A DNA stretch of 64,000 nucleotides from Streptomyces netropsis (GTDB lineage: Bacteria > Actinomycetota > Actinomycetes > Streptomycetales > Streptomycetaceae): the NCBI RefSeq assembly GCF_014203545.1, contig NZ_JACHJG010000007.1, positions 113,391 to 177,390 on the forward strand. The letters run 5' to 3'. This document shows positions 10,483-18,362 of this stretch, one piece after another. Both the position numbers and the translations under genes were made by a program. The notes under the pieces were generated by a model that searched no databases, had not been told where the DNA came from, and worked only from the letters and a program-made list of their open reading frames with translations. Within the stretch, counting starts at the first letter, position 1. Each line of letters begins with the position of its first letter.

Positions 10483-10980
10483 TTACGCGTCGAGGACCTG
10501 GCCCTCACGGCGGACCACCGGGGGCTCGACGCTCCACGGGAAGTTGATCCACTCGTCGGTGCGCTTCCACACGTACTCGCACTTCACCAGCGAGTGCGCC
10601 TTCTCGTAGATCACGGCGCTGCGGACCTCGGCGACGTGGTCGAGGCAGAAGTCGTGCACCAGCTTCAGCGTCTTGCCGGTGTCGGCGACGTCGTCCGCGA
10701 TCAGGACCTTCTTGTTGGAGAAGTCGATCGCGTTGGGCACCGGGGCGAGCATGACCGGCATCTCGAGCGTGGCACCCACACCGGTGTAGAACTCGACGTT
10801 CACCAGGTGGATGTTCTTGCAGTCCAGCGCGTACGCCAGCCCACCCGCGACGAAGACGCCGCCGCGCGCGATGGAGAGGATTATGTCCGGCTCGTAGCCG
10901 TCGTCCGCGATGGTCTGCGCCAGCTCACGGATGGCCTCCCCGAAGATCGGGTAGGTCAGGTTCTCGCGGATGTCACTCAC
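10483..10980 (-). CDS. Type I phosphoribosyltransferase (purine salvage-like)
   Basis: The product has 165 aa. The PRPP-binding loop is VLIADDVADTGKTL (about 92-105), and ILSIARGGVFVAGGLAYAL matches the N-terminal phosphate loop of xanthine/hypoxanthine-type phosphoribosyltransferases. It likely transfers ribose-5-phosphate from PRPP to a purine base. It lies 25 bases downstream of dcd on the same strand, so both are probably one nucleotide-metabolism unit. Xanthine-guanine specificity is possible but not shown. Confidence 0.88.
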   Translation of the reverse strand: MSDIRENLTYPIFGEAIRELAQTIADDGYEPDIILSIARGGVFVAGGLAYALDCKNIHLVNVEFYTGVGATLEMPVMLAPVPNAIDFSNKKVLIADDVADTGKTLKLVHDFCLDHVAEVRSAVIYEKAHSLVKCEYVWKRTDEWINFPWSVEPPVVRREGQVLDA

Positions 10981-11005
10981 TGTTTGCTCTTCGCCTTGTT
11001 CTGCG

Positions 11006-11581
11006 TCAGACCTGGGTGCGATGGAAGTTCTGGAAGGACCGCGAGGGCGTCGGCCCGCGCTGGCCCTGGTAGCGGGAGCCGTGCTTGGCGGACCCGTACG
11101 GGTGCTCCACGGGTGAGGTCAGCCGGAACATGCACAGCTGCCCGATCTTCATCCCCGGCCACAGCTTGATCGGCAGTGTGGCCATGTTCGACAGCTCCAG
11201 CGTCACGTGCCCGGAGAAACCGGGGTCGATGAAGCCGGCCGTGGAGTGCGTCAGCAGGCCGAGCCGGCCGAGGCTGGACTTGCCCTCCAGCCGCGAGGCC
11301 ACGTCGTCGGGGAGCGTGATGACCTCGTACGTCGAGGCGAGCACGAACTCACCCGGGTGCAGGATGAAGGCCTCGTCGCCCTCCGGCACCACTTCGCGCG
11401 TGAGGTCCGCCTGCTCGACGGCGGGGTCGATGTGCGGGTACCGGTGGTTCTCGAACACCCGGAAGTAGCGGTCCAGACGCACGTCGATGCTCGACGGCTG
11501 CACCATCGATTCGTCGAATGGGTCGATCCGCACCCGGCCAGCGTCGATCTCGGTCCGGATGTCCTTGTCTGAGAGAAGCAC
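11006..11581 (-). CDS. dcd: dCTP deaminase
   Basis: The product has 191 aa. Family motifs are VQPSSIDVRLD (about 26-36), LASTYEVITLPDDVASRLEGKSS with the RxxGKSSxGR core (about 105-120), HSTAGFIDPGFSGHVTLEL with the catalytic Glu (about 128-146), and a C-terminal GSRYQGQ lid. It converts dCTP to dUTP for dTMP synthesis. The start is GTG 11581 (VLLSDKDI); the open frame further upstream does not look coding. TATCCT lies just upstream, so a leaderless transcript is possible. Confidence 0.96.
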   Translation of the reverse strand: MLLSDKDIRTEIDAGRVRIDPFDESMVQPSSIDVRLDRYFRVFENHRYPHIDPAVEQADLTREVVPEGDEAFILHPGEFVLASTYEVITLPDDVASRLEGKSSLGRLGLLTHSTAGFIDPGFSGHVTLELSNMATLPIKLWPGMKIGQLCMFRLTSPVEHPYGSAKHGSRYQGQRGPTPSRSFQNFHRTQV

Positions 11582-11651
11582 GGGTCGAGGATACGCGGAG
11601 AAGCCGGGCAACGCGGGCCCGGTCCGATCCGGACCGGGCCCGCGCGCCGCC

Positions 11652-11816
11652 TCACCCCTTCTGGACTCCCACCGGTACGGAATGCCGGAGCCGGGCACAG
11701 CGCGGGCAGCGCAGCAGCCGCGCGGGGCCGAGCCGGCCGGGACCGAGGTTCTGCATCGGGAACGAAGCGGTGCTGAACACGTGCCCTTCGGCACAACGAA
11801 CGACGGTGCGCTCCAT
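11652..11816 (-). CDS. Small Cys-containing protein
   Basis: The product has 54 aa (MERTVVRCAEGHVFSTASF through CPRCARLRHSVPVGVQKG). One Cys-His pair (RCAEGH) and one CPRC suggest a single zinc ribbon. The ATG at 11816 has AGGGAG four bases upstream; an in-frame GTG at 11843 is an alternative. It lies 70 bases before dcd in the same direction. No function can be assigned. Confidence 0.65.
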   Translation of the reverse strand: MERTVVRCAEGHVFSTASFPMQNLGPGRLGPARLLRCPRCARLRHSVPVGVQKG

Positions 11817-12074
11817 CGAGCTCCCTTTCCCCATTGGCGGCACTGACTGCGTGCCCCCGCCACAACACGAAAGACAAAAGCCACATTAGGGGATCTAAGG
11901 TGCGGGCTCGTACGCGGCACTCCCGTACCCGCGCCACGTCTTCCGGCGCCCCCACGGTACGCCCCAACTCCCGTCCCCCGCGCCCGCATCCCCACCCTCG
12001 ACGGCCGGCGCCACCGGGGACCCGCCCACAGCGAGAAGACCCCACGGTCTATGCACCGGGGGGTCTCGATGGGG

Positions 12075-12080
12075 TAGAGT
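12075..12080 (+). promoter_or_regulatory. Candidate -10 element of tRNA-Gly
   Basis: TAGAGT fits a Streptomyces -10 hexamer and lies 36 bases before the mature tRNA. No convincing -35 was seen. From 11817 to 12074 nothing else is recognisable apart from the presumed leader of the small Cys protein (TAATGT near 11885 on the minus strand). Confidence 0.4.
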
Positions 12081-12115
12081 GTGCGACGATGCGACGCCCT
12101 GAAACGGGCGCCCTC

Positions 12116-12189
12116 GCGGGTGTAGTTTAATGGTAGAACATGAGCTTCCCAAGCTCAGAGCGCGAGTTCGATTCTCGTCACCCGCTCCA
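12116..12189 (+). tRNA. tRNA-Gly (anticodon CCC)
   Basis: The acceptor stem GCGGGTG pairs with CACCCGC. The anticodon arm TGAGC-TTCCCAA-GCTCA gives anticodon CCC (codon GGG), and the T arm is GCGAG-TTCGATT-CTCGT. The 3' end TCCA is encoded, so CCA is at 12187-12189. A hairpin follows at 12195-12221. Confidence 0.97.
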
Positions 12190-12194
12190 TCGAT

Positions 12195-12221
12195 AAGCCC
12201 CAGGCCACCGGCCCGGGGCTT
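12195..12221 (+). terminator. Terminator after tRNA-Gly
   Basis: AAGCCCC and GGGGCTT form the outer stem, with GGCC/GGCC pairing inside, followed by CTTTGTTGT. Confidence 0.8.
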
Positions 12222-12386
12222 CTTTGTTGTCCGGGCCTCTCAGAGCCTGCGTGCCATTCGCGTGCCATAAGTGCCCTCACCACACCTCGGATTGGGGCCT
12301 GAGGCGCCATCCACCGTGACAAGGCACCGGGAGGTCCCCCACCGGTGCCTCGCCCCGGTCGGCGCGCCGGCGGGGCGCGCGAAGGG

Positions 12387-12704
12387 TCAGCGGGTGGCCC
12401 GGGTGATCCAGTCCAGGTACTCGGCGCGGCCGGCGTCGATCGTGATCGCTATGGCCTCCGGGGAGTCGTAGGGGTGGTTGTCCACCAGGTGCTTCTCCAG
12501 GGCCTCGCGCCGGTCGCCGGTCGTGCGGAACGTCACCTGGTATTCGATGCCCTCGGAGACCTCGCCGAGGTGCCGGTACGTCGTCTCGACGGGGCCGGTC
12601 ACCTGCCCGGAGGCGGCCAGGTTCGCCTCCACCGCCGAGCGCGACAGCTTTCGCGCGGCGTTCTGGTTGTCCACGGTCGTCATTACGATCAAGAAGTCAG
12701 CCAT
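12387..12704 (-). CDS. cutA: CutA1 divalent-cation tolerance protein
   Basis: The product has 105 aa (MADFLIVMTTVDNQNAARKL). The family pattern of a small ferredoxin-like trimer is clear, including the EGIEYQVTFRTT strand and the HPYDSPEAIAITIDAGRAEYLDWI ending (family HPYExPEIxxxPI...YLxWI). It is linked to copper tolerance in E. coli; its role in actinobacteria is unproven. No Shine-Dalgarno is visible, and TACGTT lies 6 bases before the ATG, so translation may be leaderless. Confidence 0.93.
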   Translation of the reverse strand: MADFLIVMTTVDNQNAARKLSRSAVEANLAASGQVTGPVETTYRHLGEVSEGIEYQVTFRTTGDRREALEKHLVDNHPYDSPEAIAITIDAGRAEYLDWITRATR

Positions 12705-12732
12705 GGAGGCAACGTATCCGGCCCGAGGCGGG

Positions 12733-14349
12733 CTATGGCTCTGTGGAGCGGGGCTGGGCCGTCGGGATCCGTGAGGTGAAGAACATCGCGAGAAGGGCGG
12801 CGAGGGCGAGGACGGCGAGTGCGGCGCGCAGGCCGTCGAGCCTGGCGGCGGCGTTCGCGTCCAGCGCGTCCTGGGACACCTCGCTGCTGGTGCCGGCTTC
12901 GTCGAGGGCCGTCTCGAGTTGGGCGTCCGACAGGAAGGGCGCACCGCTCTGGAGCTGGACGGTCGCCTGGCTCTTGACTCCGGCCGGGACCTCCGGATTC
13001 TGCTCCACGCTGGCCAGGAACGAGGAGGTGAGCGCGGCGATCATGATCGACCCGGCGAGTGCCGTGCCGATCGAGGCGCCCAGGTTGGTGACCGCGTTCT
13101 GGACGCCGCCGACTTCCGCGCTCTGTGCCTCCGGCACCGCGGACACGGTGACCGCCCCGAGCTGGGACGCCAGCGCGCCCATGCCGAGCCCGATCAACAG
13201 GAGGGGGATCGTGACGATTTCCGCACCGGCGTCCGCGTCGAGGGCGGCCATCAGGACCACCGCGCCCGCGAGAAGGGCGAGGATCCCGAGCCGTACCACC
13301 CGCCGCGGCGAGACGTCCGGGAGGAAACGGGGGATCAGGACGGCGGCTGCCAGCAGCGTCACCGACAGCGGCAGAAGGCGGGCGCCGGTCGCCAGCGCCG
13401 ACAGGCCCAGGGCGACCGACAGATAGAGCGGTACGACGAAGAACACGCCCATCTGCACGAGGTACTGGAAGAAGAACATGGTCAGCCCGCCGGTGAGCTG
13501 CTTGTTCTGCAGCATGGCCGGGTCGACGAGCGGGTCCCGGCGCTGCTCCACAAGGCGGGCCTCCCAGTGGAGGAAGAGCCGGATCAGCAGCAGGCCCACC
13601 AGCATCAGCCACACCACCAGCGAGACCCCGAGCCACGAAGGAGCGTCGGGCTTCGGCTGGAACCAGCCCCATTCGTCCGAGCGGAGTACCCCGTAGACGA
13701 AGATCCCGAGCCCGAGCGCGGACAGCACGGCGCCGACGAGATCGATGCGCCGGCGTTCGCCGGTCGGGGCGTCGGCGATGCGGCGGGCCAGGACCAGGAT
13801 GCCGAGCACCACCAGCACCTCACCGGCGAACACCCACCGCCAGGAGAAGTACGTCGTCGCGACACCCCCGATGAGCGGACCGAGGGCGATCGCCACGGCC
13901 CCTGCCGCCGCGACGAGTCCGTAGGCGGCGGGACGGCGTTCAGCGGCGAAGTTTCCGGCCACCAGGGCCACGATCGCGGGCAGGATGAGCGCCGCCCCGA
14001 GGCCTTCGAGGAGCGCCCAGCCGAGCAGAAGGACCGGCAGATTCGGTGCGAGCGCCGTGGTCAGGGAGCCGCAGCCGTAGATGCAGCACCCGATCATGAA
14101 CGCGCGTTTGCGCCCGATCAGCGCCCCGACCTTGCCGCCCGGAATCATGAACATCGCCATCACGAGGGTGTAGGCCGTGATGGCGCCTTGGATCCCCGTC
14201 ACCGTCGTGCCGACGTCCTCGGCCACCGTCGCGATCGAGACGTTCATGACCGAGCTGTCGAGCGCCATCAGGAACTGACCGGCCGAGAGCGTCAGCAAGA
14301 CGACGCGCGCTGTTGCCGAACTCTCGGCGGTGTCTGTCCTCGGTGCCAT
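12733..14349 (-). CDS. MFS drug exporter, EmrB/QacA (DHA2, 14-TM) family
   Basis: The product has 538 aa. Motif D1 (QFLMALDSSVMNVSIA) is at about 26-41, motif A (GGKVGALIGRKRAF) follows at about 72-85, and a motif-C-like PLIGGVATTYFSWRWVF lies in TM5. About 14 hydrophobic segments are present, plus a periplasmic stretch near residues 440-500. It probably exports a hydrophobic compound with proton antiport. It follows the DUF4232 lipoprotein by 99 bases on the same strand; no dedicated repressor gene is adjacent. Confidence 0.92.
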   Translation of the reverse strand: MAPRTDTAESSATARVVLLTLSAGQFLMALDSSVMNVSIATVAEDVGTTVTGIQGAITAYTLVMAMFMIPGGKVGALIGRKRAFMIGCCIYGCGSLTTALAPNLPVLLLGWALLEGLGAALILPAIVALVAGNFAAERRPAAYGLVAAAGAVAIALGPLIGGVATTYFSWRWVFAGEVLVVLGILVLARRIADAPTGERRRIDLVGAVLSALGLGIFVYGVLRSDEWGWFQPKPDAPSWLGVSLVVWLMLVGLLLIRLFLHWEARLVEQRRDPLVDPAMLQNKQLTGGLTMFFFQYLVQMGVFFVVPLYLSVALGLSALATGARLLPLSVTLLAAAVLIPRFLPDVSPRRVVRLGILALLAGAVVLMAALDADAGAEIVTIPLLLIGLGMGALASQLGAVTVSAVPEAQSAEVGGVQNAVTNLGASIGTALAGSIMIAALTSSFLASVEQNPEVPAGVKSQATVQLQSGAPFLSDAQLETALDEAGTSSEVSQDALDANAAARLDGLRAALAVLALAALLAMFFTSRIPTAQPRSTEP

Positions 14350-14448
14350 GGGCGGGATCGTCCCAGCAGCCCCGGAGAGCGGATCCGCGACCCGCCACGC
14401 AGATCGACCGATGGGCGGACTGCGCTACTCCATGCACCGCGTCCGTGG

Positions 14449-15162
14449 TCAGGTGAGTGCGTCCGCGGCCGTGGCCAGCCAGTACGTGACGCGCAGCGAG
14501 TCGTCCACGTGCACGCCCTTGGCCTGGAGGGCGGCCTCGGCCATCTTGTCGCTGCCCTGGAAGCCGATCTCCAGGCTTTGCGCCGTGCGTCCCTCGCCGC
14601 CGCTGCCGTCACCGGCGGACAGGATCACGGCCGCGTAGCCCTTCTTGCCCGGCGCGAGCGAGGTGACCGCCTGCGGCTTGCTCGCCTCGATGACCGGCGG
14701 GACGGACTGGGCGCCCTCGAACTTCACGATCGGGTAGCCCTTCAGATCACACATCTTGGAACCCGTGTTGGTGATGGTGAGCAGCATGTGGTTGAGCGGG
14801 CGGGAGACCGGCGTGGCGACGACCTCGGTGTTGTCGGCGGTGCAGGGCACGCGGTTCGCCGGGGCGTTCGGGTCGGCGTCCGCGGCCGGCGCCGACGCGC
14901 GGCCCCCTCCCTTGCCGGTGCTCGTACCGCTCGTACCGCTCGTCCCCTTCTCACCGGGGGCCTTGGGGCCGGCCGTCCCGTCGGGCTTCGGGGCCGGCGA
15001 ACCCGGGGCCGTCGGCTGCGAGGGCTCCGAAGGCTGCGCGGGCTGGGAGGCGGCGCCCTCCTCGCGGACTCCTCCTCCGTTCTCGCACGCCGTCAGGGCG
15101 AGCGCGGCGATCGCGACGGAGACGGCGGCGAGCAGACGGGGTCGGCGGACGGAGGCGCGCAT
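14449..15162 (-). CDS. DUF4232 lipoprotein
   Basis: The product has 237 aa. A lipoprotein signal peptide ends in the lipobox LTAC (Cys about residue 26). A Pro/Ser/Gly/Thr-rich linker runs to about residue 95. The C-terminal domain is DUF4232, with a Cys pair (VPCTADN and MCDLKGYP), GKKGYAAVILSAGDG and the final VTYWLATAADAL. It is probably anchored on the outer membrane face. The same domain occurs in the secreted protein at 16935, with the same ending, so the two are paralogues flanking a membrane-anchored regulator. Confidence 0.85.
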   Translation of the reverse strand: MRASVRRPRLLAAVSVAIAALALTACENGGGVREEGAASQPAQPSEPSQPTAPGSPAPKPDGTAGPKAPGEKGTSGTSGTSTGKGGGRASAPAADADPNAPANRVPCTADNTEVVATPVSRPLNHMLLTITNTGSKMCDLKGYPIVKFEGAQSVPPVIEASKPQAVTSLAPGKKGYAAVILSAGDGSGGEGRTAQSLEIGFQGSDKMAEAALQAKGVHVDDSLRVTYWLATAADALT

Positions 15163-15367
15163 GGCGGATCTCTTTCTTCACGGGAGGGCAGCGGAGCGCC
15201 GCTCGACCGGATCCGGGAGCGGCGTGCTTGGATGACGAAAGCTTGTGCGACGCCGCGTCCCGGGCGCCAGCACAACTGGCCACTTAGGGATGCTGGAACG
15301 CTCGCACCAGCCCTGACCTGGGGGAATGGATGTTCTCTGGAACGAGGACATGGGACGGAGGAGTGGC

Positions 15368-16747
15368 GTGGGGGCAAGCGGTCTCGCGGAGTTGCTGCGA
15401 TCGCTGAAGGAGCGGTCGGGCCTGAGTTACGGCGTGCTGGCCAAGAGACTGCACGTCAGTACGTCGACCTTGCACCGGTACTGCAACGGGTCCACGGTGC
15501 CGACGGAGTTCGCTCCGGTGGAGCGGCTGGCCCGCCTGTGCAAGGCCACTCCGGAAGAGCTGATGCAGGTCCACCGGCAGTGGATCATCGCGGACGCGGC
15601 GCGCGGCCGTAAGGCGCAGGAGCCCGGGGCATCACCCGACGCCACTGAGCCGGACACCACGGCTCCGGCAGAGGTCACGGCTCCGGCAGAGGTGGCGACG
15701 ACGACACCGGCACCCGATGACGCGCCCGCCCCTCCCGGTTCCGCCGGCACGCGATCGAGCGAGCCGGTGGTCCCGGCCTCGTCGGACGGCCGCCCACAGC
15801 GCGAACGGCGGTCTCGGAAAGCCGTGCTGGCCGCCGTGGCCGTCGCCTGCGTGATGGGCTCGGCCGCGCTCACCGTCAGCCTCGTCGGCAGCGGTTCCGA
15901 CGACGACGGGAAGAAGCAGCCCGCCGGAGCCTCCTCTTCGAGCAAGGCCGAGGGGGCCGCGCCCCGGAAGCCCGGACAGCGCCCGTCCGACAGCCCGTCC
16001 TCCTCCGCGAAGGAGGAGAAGGAGGAGCACGGCAAGCCTTCCGGGCCCGCGGGGCCGGACGGCACCGCGTCCCCTTCGTCCCCCGGCGAGCAGGACAGCG
16101 GCAACGACAAGGGCGACAGCGACGGCAAGGGTGCCGACGACGGGGGCGACGTTCCCGTGACCGCCCACACCCGGCCCTACGCCTACGAGAGCCCCTGCTC
16201 CCAGCGCTTCCTGGTCAACCGGGGCCCCGGTGAGATGCCGAAACCCCCCATCGAGCAGGACGCGCCCGCCTGGGCGTCCGAGCTCGGCGCCGTCAGCGCC
16301 GACAACCAGTTCATCAAGCTCACCTTGCAGGGCACCGGTAAGGACACGGTCGTCCTCGAAGGCCTGCACGTCCGGGTGGACGGCGCGAAGGCACCGCTGG
16401 CCTGGAACGCCTACGCCACGGGTGTCGGCTGCGGCGGTGACGTGGCGACGCGGGCCTTCGGCGTCGACCTCGACGCCGGGTCGCCCGCGCTCACCCCGAT
16501 GGCCGGTCAGCGCGACTTCCCGTACAAGGTGAGCCGGACCGACCCCGAGGTCTTCTACGTCAAGGCCGACGCCAAGCAGCACGACGTGCGGTGGCACCTG
16601 GAACTGCAGTGGTCCAGCGGCGGCCGGCGCGGGGTCCTCCGGATCGACGACCAGGGCAGGCCCTTCCACACCAGCGGTGCCGCGGGCAGGCCCTCGTACC
16701 AGCAGCCGCCGGGGGACACCCGGTGGTCGCCCGCGCCCCAGGACTGA
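15368..16747 (+). CDS. Membrane-anchored XRE/HTH regulator with extracellular domain
   Basis: The product has 459 aa from GTG 15368 (GGAGGAG at 15357-15363 fixes this start; an ATG at 15326 lacks a site). A helix-turn-helix lies at about residues 5-65 (LSYGVLAKRLHVSTSTLHRYCNG). A Thr/Ala/Pro-rich linker precedes one membrane span (AVLAAVAVACVMGSAALTVSLVG, about 150-172). A low-complexity Ser/Lys/Asp/Gly stretch leads to an extracytoplasmic domain with two Cys (ESPCSQRF, GVGCGGD). It could couple an outside signal to transcription. The flanking DUF4232 genes are obvious candidate partners. The ligand is unknown. Confidence 0.82.
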   Translation: MGASGLAELLRSLKERSGLSYGVLAKRLHVSTSTLHRYCNGSTVPTEFAPVERLARLCKATPEELMQVHRQWIIADAARGRKAQEPGASPDATEPDTTAPAEVTAPAEVATTTPAPDDAPAPPGSAGTRSSEPVVPASSDGRPQRERRSRKAVLAAVAVACVMGSAALTVSLVGSGSDDDGKKQPAGASSSSKAEGAAPRKPGQRPSDSPSSSAKEEKEEHGKPSGPAGPDGTASPSSPGEQDSGNDKGDSDGKGADDGGDVPVTAHTRPYAYESPCSQRFLVNRGPGEMPKPPIEQDAPAWASELGAVSADNQFIKLTLQGTGKDTVVLEGLHVRVDGAKAPLAWNAYATGVGCGGDVATRAFGVDLDAGSPALTPMAGQRDFPYKVSRTDPEVFYVKADAKQHDVRWHLELQWSSGGRRGVLRIDDQGRPFHTSGAAGRPSYQQPPGDTRWSPAPQD

Positions 16748-16934
16748 CCTTCCGCGTTCCACCGAAGCGTTCCACGGTCTGACATTTCCGCAGGTCAGAG
16801 GGCGTGTAACCGTTCCGGTGTCCCGGAAGGGCCGGCGGGCCTTGAGGCCGGGACGGGCGGCGCCGCAAGCTGATCAGGCCTCGGGGAACTCCGGGGCGAC
16901 CAGCACTCACTGACATCCCATCAGGAGCAACGCC

Positions 16935-17462
16935 ATGCGCTTCGCACGTCTCATCGCCACCGCCGCCCTGTCCGGTGCCGCCGTTCTGGCGACGGCGGCC
17001 GTTCCCGCCCAGGCCGCCCCGCAGGCGGACCGTGGCCCGGTCCGGGCGCTCTGCTCCACCACCTCCGCCGACTTCACCGTGCGGAACGTGAGCCGCCCGA
17101 TCAACCACCAGCTGCTGACCGTCACCAACACCGGCTCCGAGCCCTGCGTCCTCGTCAAGGCCCCGCTCCTGGGCTTCGACAACGACACGTACGTCGGCGC
17201 CCAGCCGATCGAGGAGTCGGCACCGCAGGCGGTCGTGACGCTCGAGCCGGGCCAAGCCGCCTACGCCGGCATCCGGCTGTCGTCCGCCGACGGATCCGGG
17301 GAGAACGGGCGTAACGTCCGCACCCTGCACGTCTTCCTCGACAGCGGTGAGGGCTCCGAGGGCGGGCCCGACTCGATCGCCCTCCCGAAGGGCACGTGGA
17401 TCGACGACAGCGCGGCCGTCACCTACTGGCAGTCGAACGCCGCCGACGCCCTGGTCTGGTGA
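16935..17462 (+). CDS. Secreted DUF4232 protein
   Basis: The product has 175 aa. It has a Sec signal peptide (MRFARLIATAALSGAAVLATAAVPAQA) with cleavage before APQAD. The DUF4232 domain covers the remainder, with two Cys (ALCSTTS, EPCVLVK), GQAAYAGIRLSSADGSGENGR, and the ending VTYWQSNAADALVW, close to that of the lipoprotein at 14449. The ribosome site is CAGGAG. Its 3' end overlaps the convergent DUF998 gene by 40 bases. Confidence 0.88.
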   Translation: MRFARLIATAALSGAAVLATAAVPAQAAPQADRGPVRALCSTTSADFTVRNVSRPINHQLLTVTNTGSEPCVLVKAPLLGFDNDTYVGAQPIEESAPQAVVTLEPGQAAYAGIRLSSADGSGENGRNVRTLHVFLDSGEGSEGGPDSIALPKGTWIDDSAAVTYWQSNAADALVW

Positions 17463-18190
17463 CCGTGGCGCTCGGCGCCCGCGCCTGTCGGCGACTCCGG
17501 CCGGCACCGGCCGGAGTCGTCCTTGCGGGGAAGGCCGAACAGGGCGAGGGCCATGACGAGGACCCACGCGTCCAACGCGAAGGCCGCGATCCGTTCCAGG
17601 CTGCCCAGTCCCGTTCCGGGGTCGTACTGGCCGAAGAACATCCATGCGGCGGCCACCGCGGCGGCGGCCACCGAGAGGGTCATGGCACGCAGTCTGCCGA
17701 ACAGGGAGGACCGCGGGGCGAATCCGGCGCAGACGAGTCCGATGTTCCCCAGCCCCATGATGATGAACGCGCCCAATACGTGAAGGTCCTCGTTGACGTC
17801 CGCCGGAGCGAGGCCGACCACTACCCATGCCCCGGCATTGACGGCGAACAGTGTCCGGGCGGTCGCCGACAACCGGCCGCGGCCCCAGCCGGCACCGGTC
17901 AGCAGCGTGCCGACGAGCAGCAGTACCCCGTGGACGACGAACGAGGTGTTCATGGCGGCGTGCAGGGGTGAGCACACATAGCGCGGGCGGGAGACGTCCC
18001 ATGTCCGGCATTGGACGTTGCCGAGATCGCTGATGTTGTAGTCCGCCCAGCTGTAGGGCGTGTGCCAGGCGGACTGCACGACCAGTTGGACGACGAAGAA
18101 CTGCACGGCGGCGACGATCCATACGGCCGCACCGATCTTTGCGGCCACGGAGACGCGGTTTTCGGAATGCGACGCGGGTTTCGGTTTCAC
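17423..18190 (-). CDS. DUF998 integral membrane protein
   Basis: The product has 255 aa from GTG 18190, which follows an AAAGG ribosome site. About six membrane spans are visible, beginning with AVWIVAAVQFFVVQLVVQSAW. The loop YSWADYNISDLGNVQC and HVLGAFIIMGLGN are typical of DUF998. The function is unknown. It is divergent from the two-component system at 18363. The 3' end runs 40 bases into the DUF4232 gene on the other strand. Confidence 0.85.
   Translation of the reverse strand: MKPKPASHSENRVSVAAKIGAAVWIVAAVQFFVVQLVVQSAWHTPYSWADYNISDLGNVQCRTWDVSRPRYVCSPLHAAMNTSFVVHGVLLLVGTLLTGAGWGRGRLSATARTLFAVNAGAWVVVGLAPADVNEDLHVLGAFIIMGLGNIGLVCAGFAPRSSLFGRLRAMTLSVAAAAVAAAWMFFGQYDPGTGLGSLERIAAFALDAWVLVMALALFGLPRKDDSGRCRPESPTGAGAERHGHQTRASAAFDCQ
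17492..17519. terminator. Hairpin at the convergent DUF4232/DUF998 junction
   Basis: A 13-bp perfect stem (CGACTCCGGCCGG) with a 2-base spacer lies 30 bases after the DUF4232 stop. On the other strand it is inside the last 30 codons of the DUF998 gene. Confidence 0.6.
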
Positions 18191-18362
18191 GGCTGCCTTT
18201 CGGCCCTCGAATGGAGTCGATCTCGTCCACACGACGTTCGCAGTCGGCGGCGGGCCGCCACATCGCTGCGACGGGGGAAAACGGGATCCCCCTGCCGAGG
18301 GGTCCCGTCGGTGGCTCTTTCGGGGGAGGTGCACCGCGCTGCGCGTCGGTACTGTCCGGGCT

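Noticed and set aside
12919..15612. 897-codon frame opposite the MFS and lipoprotein genes
   Set aside because: It runs through two well-supported genes, an intergenic region and the start of a third gene, and matches no family.
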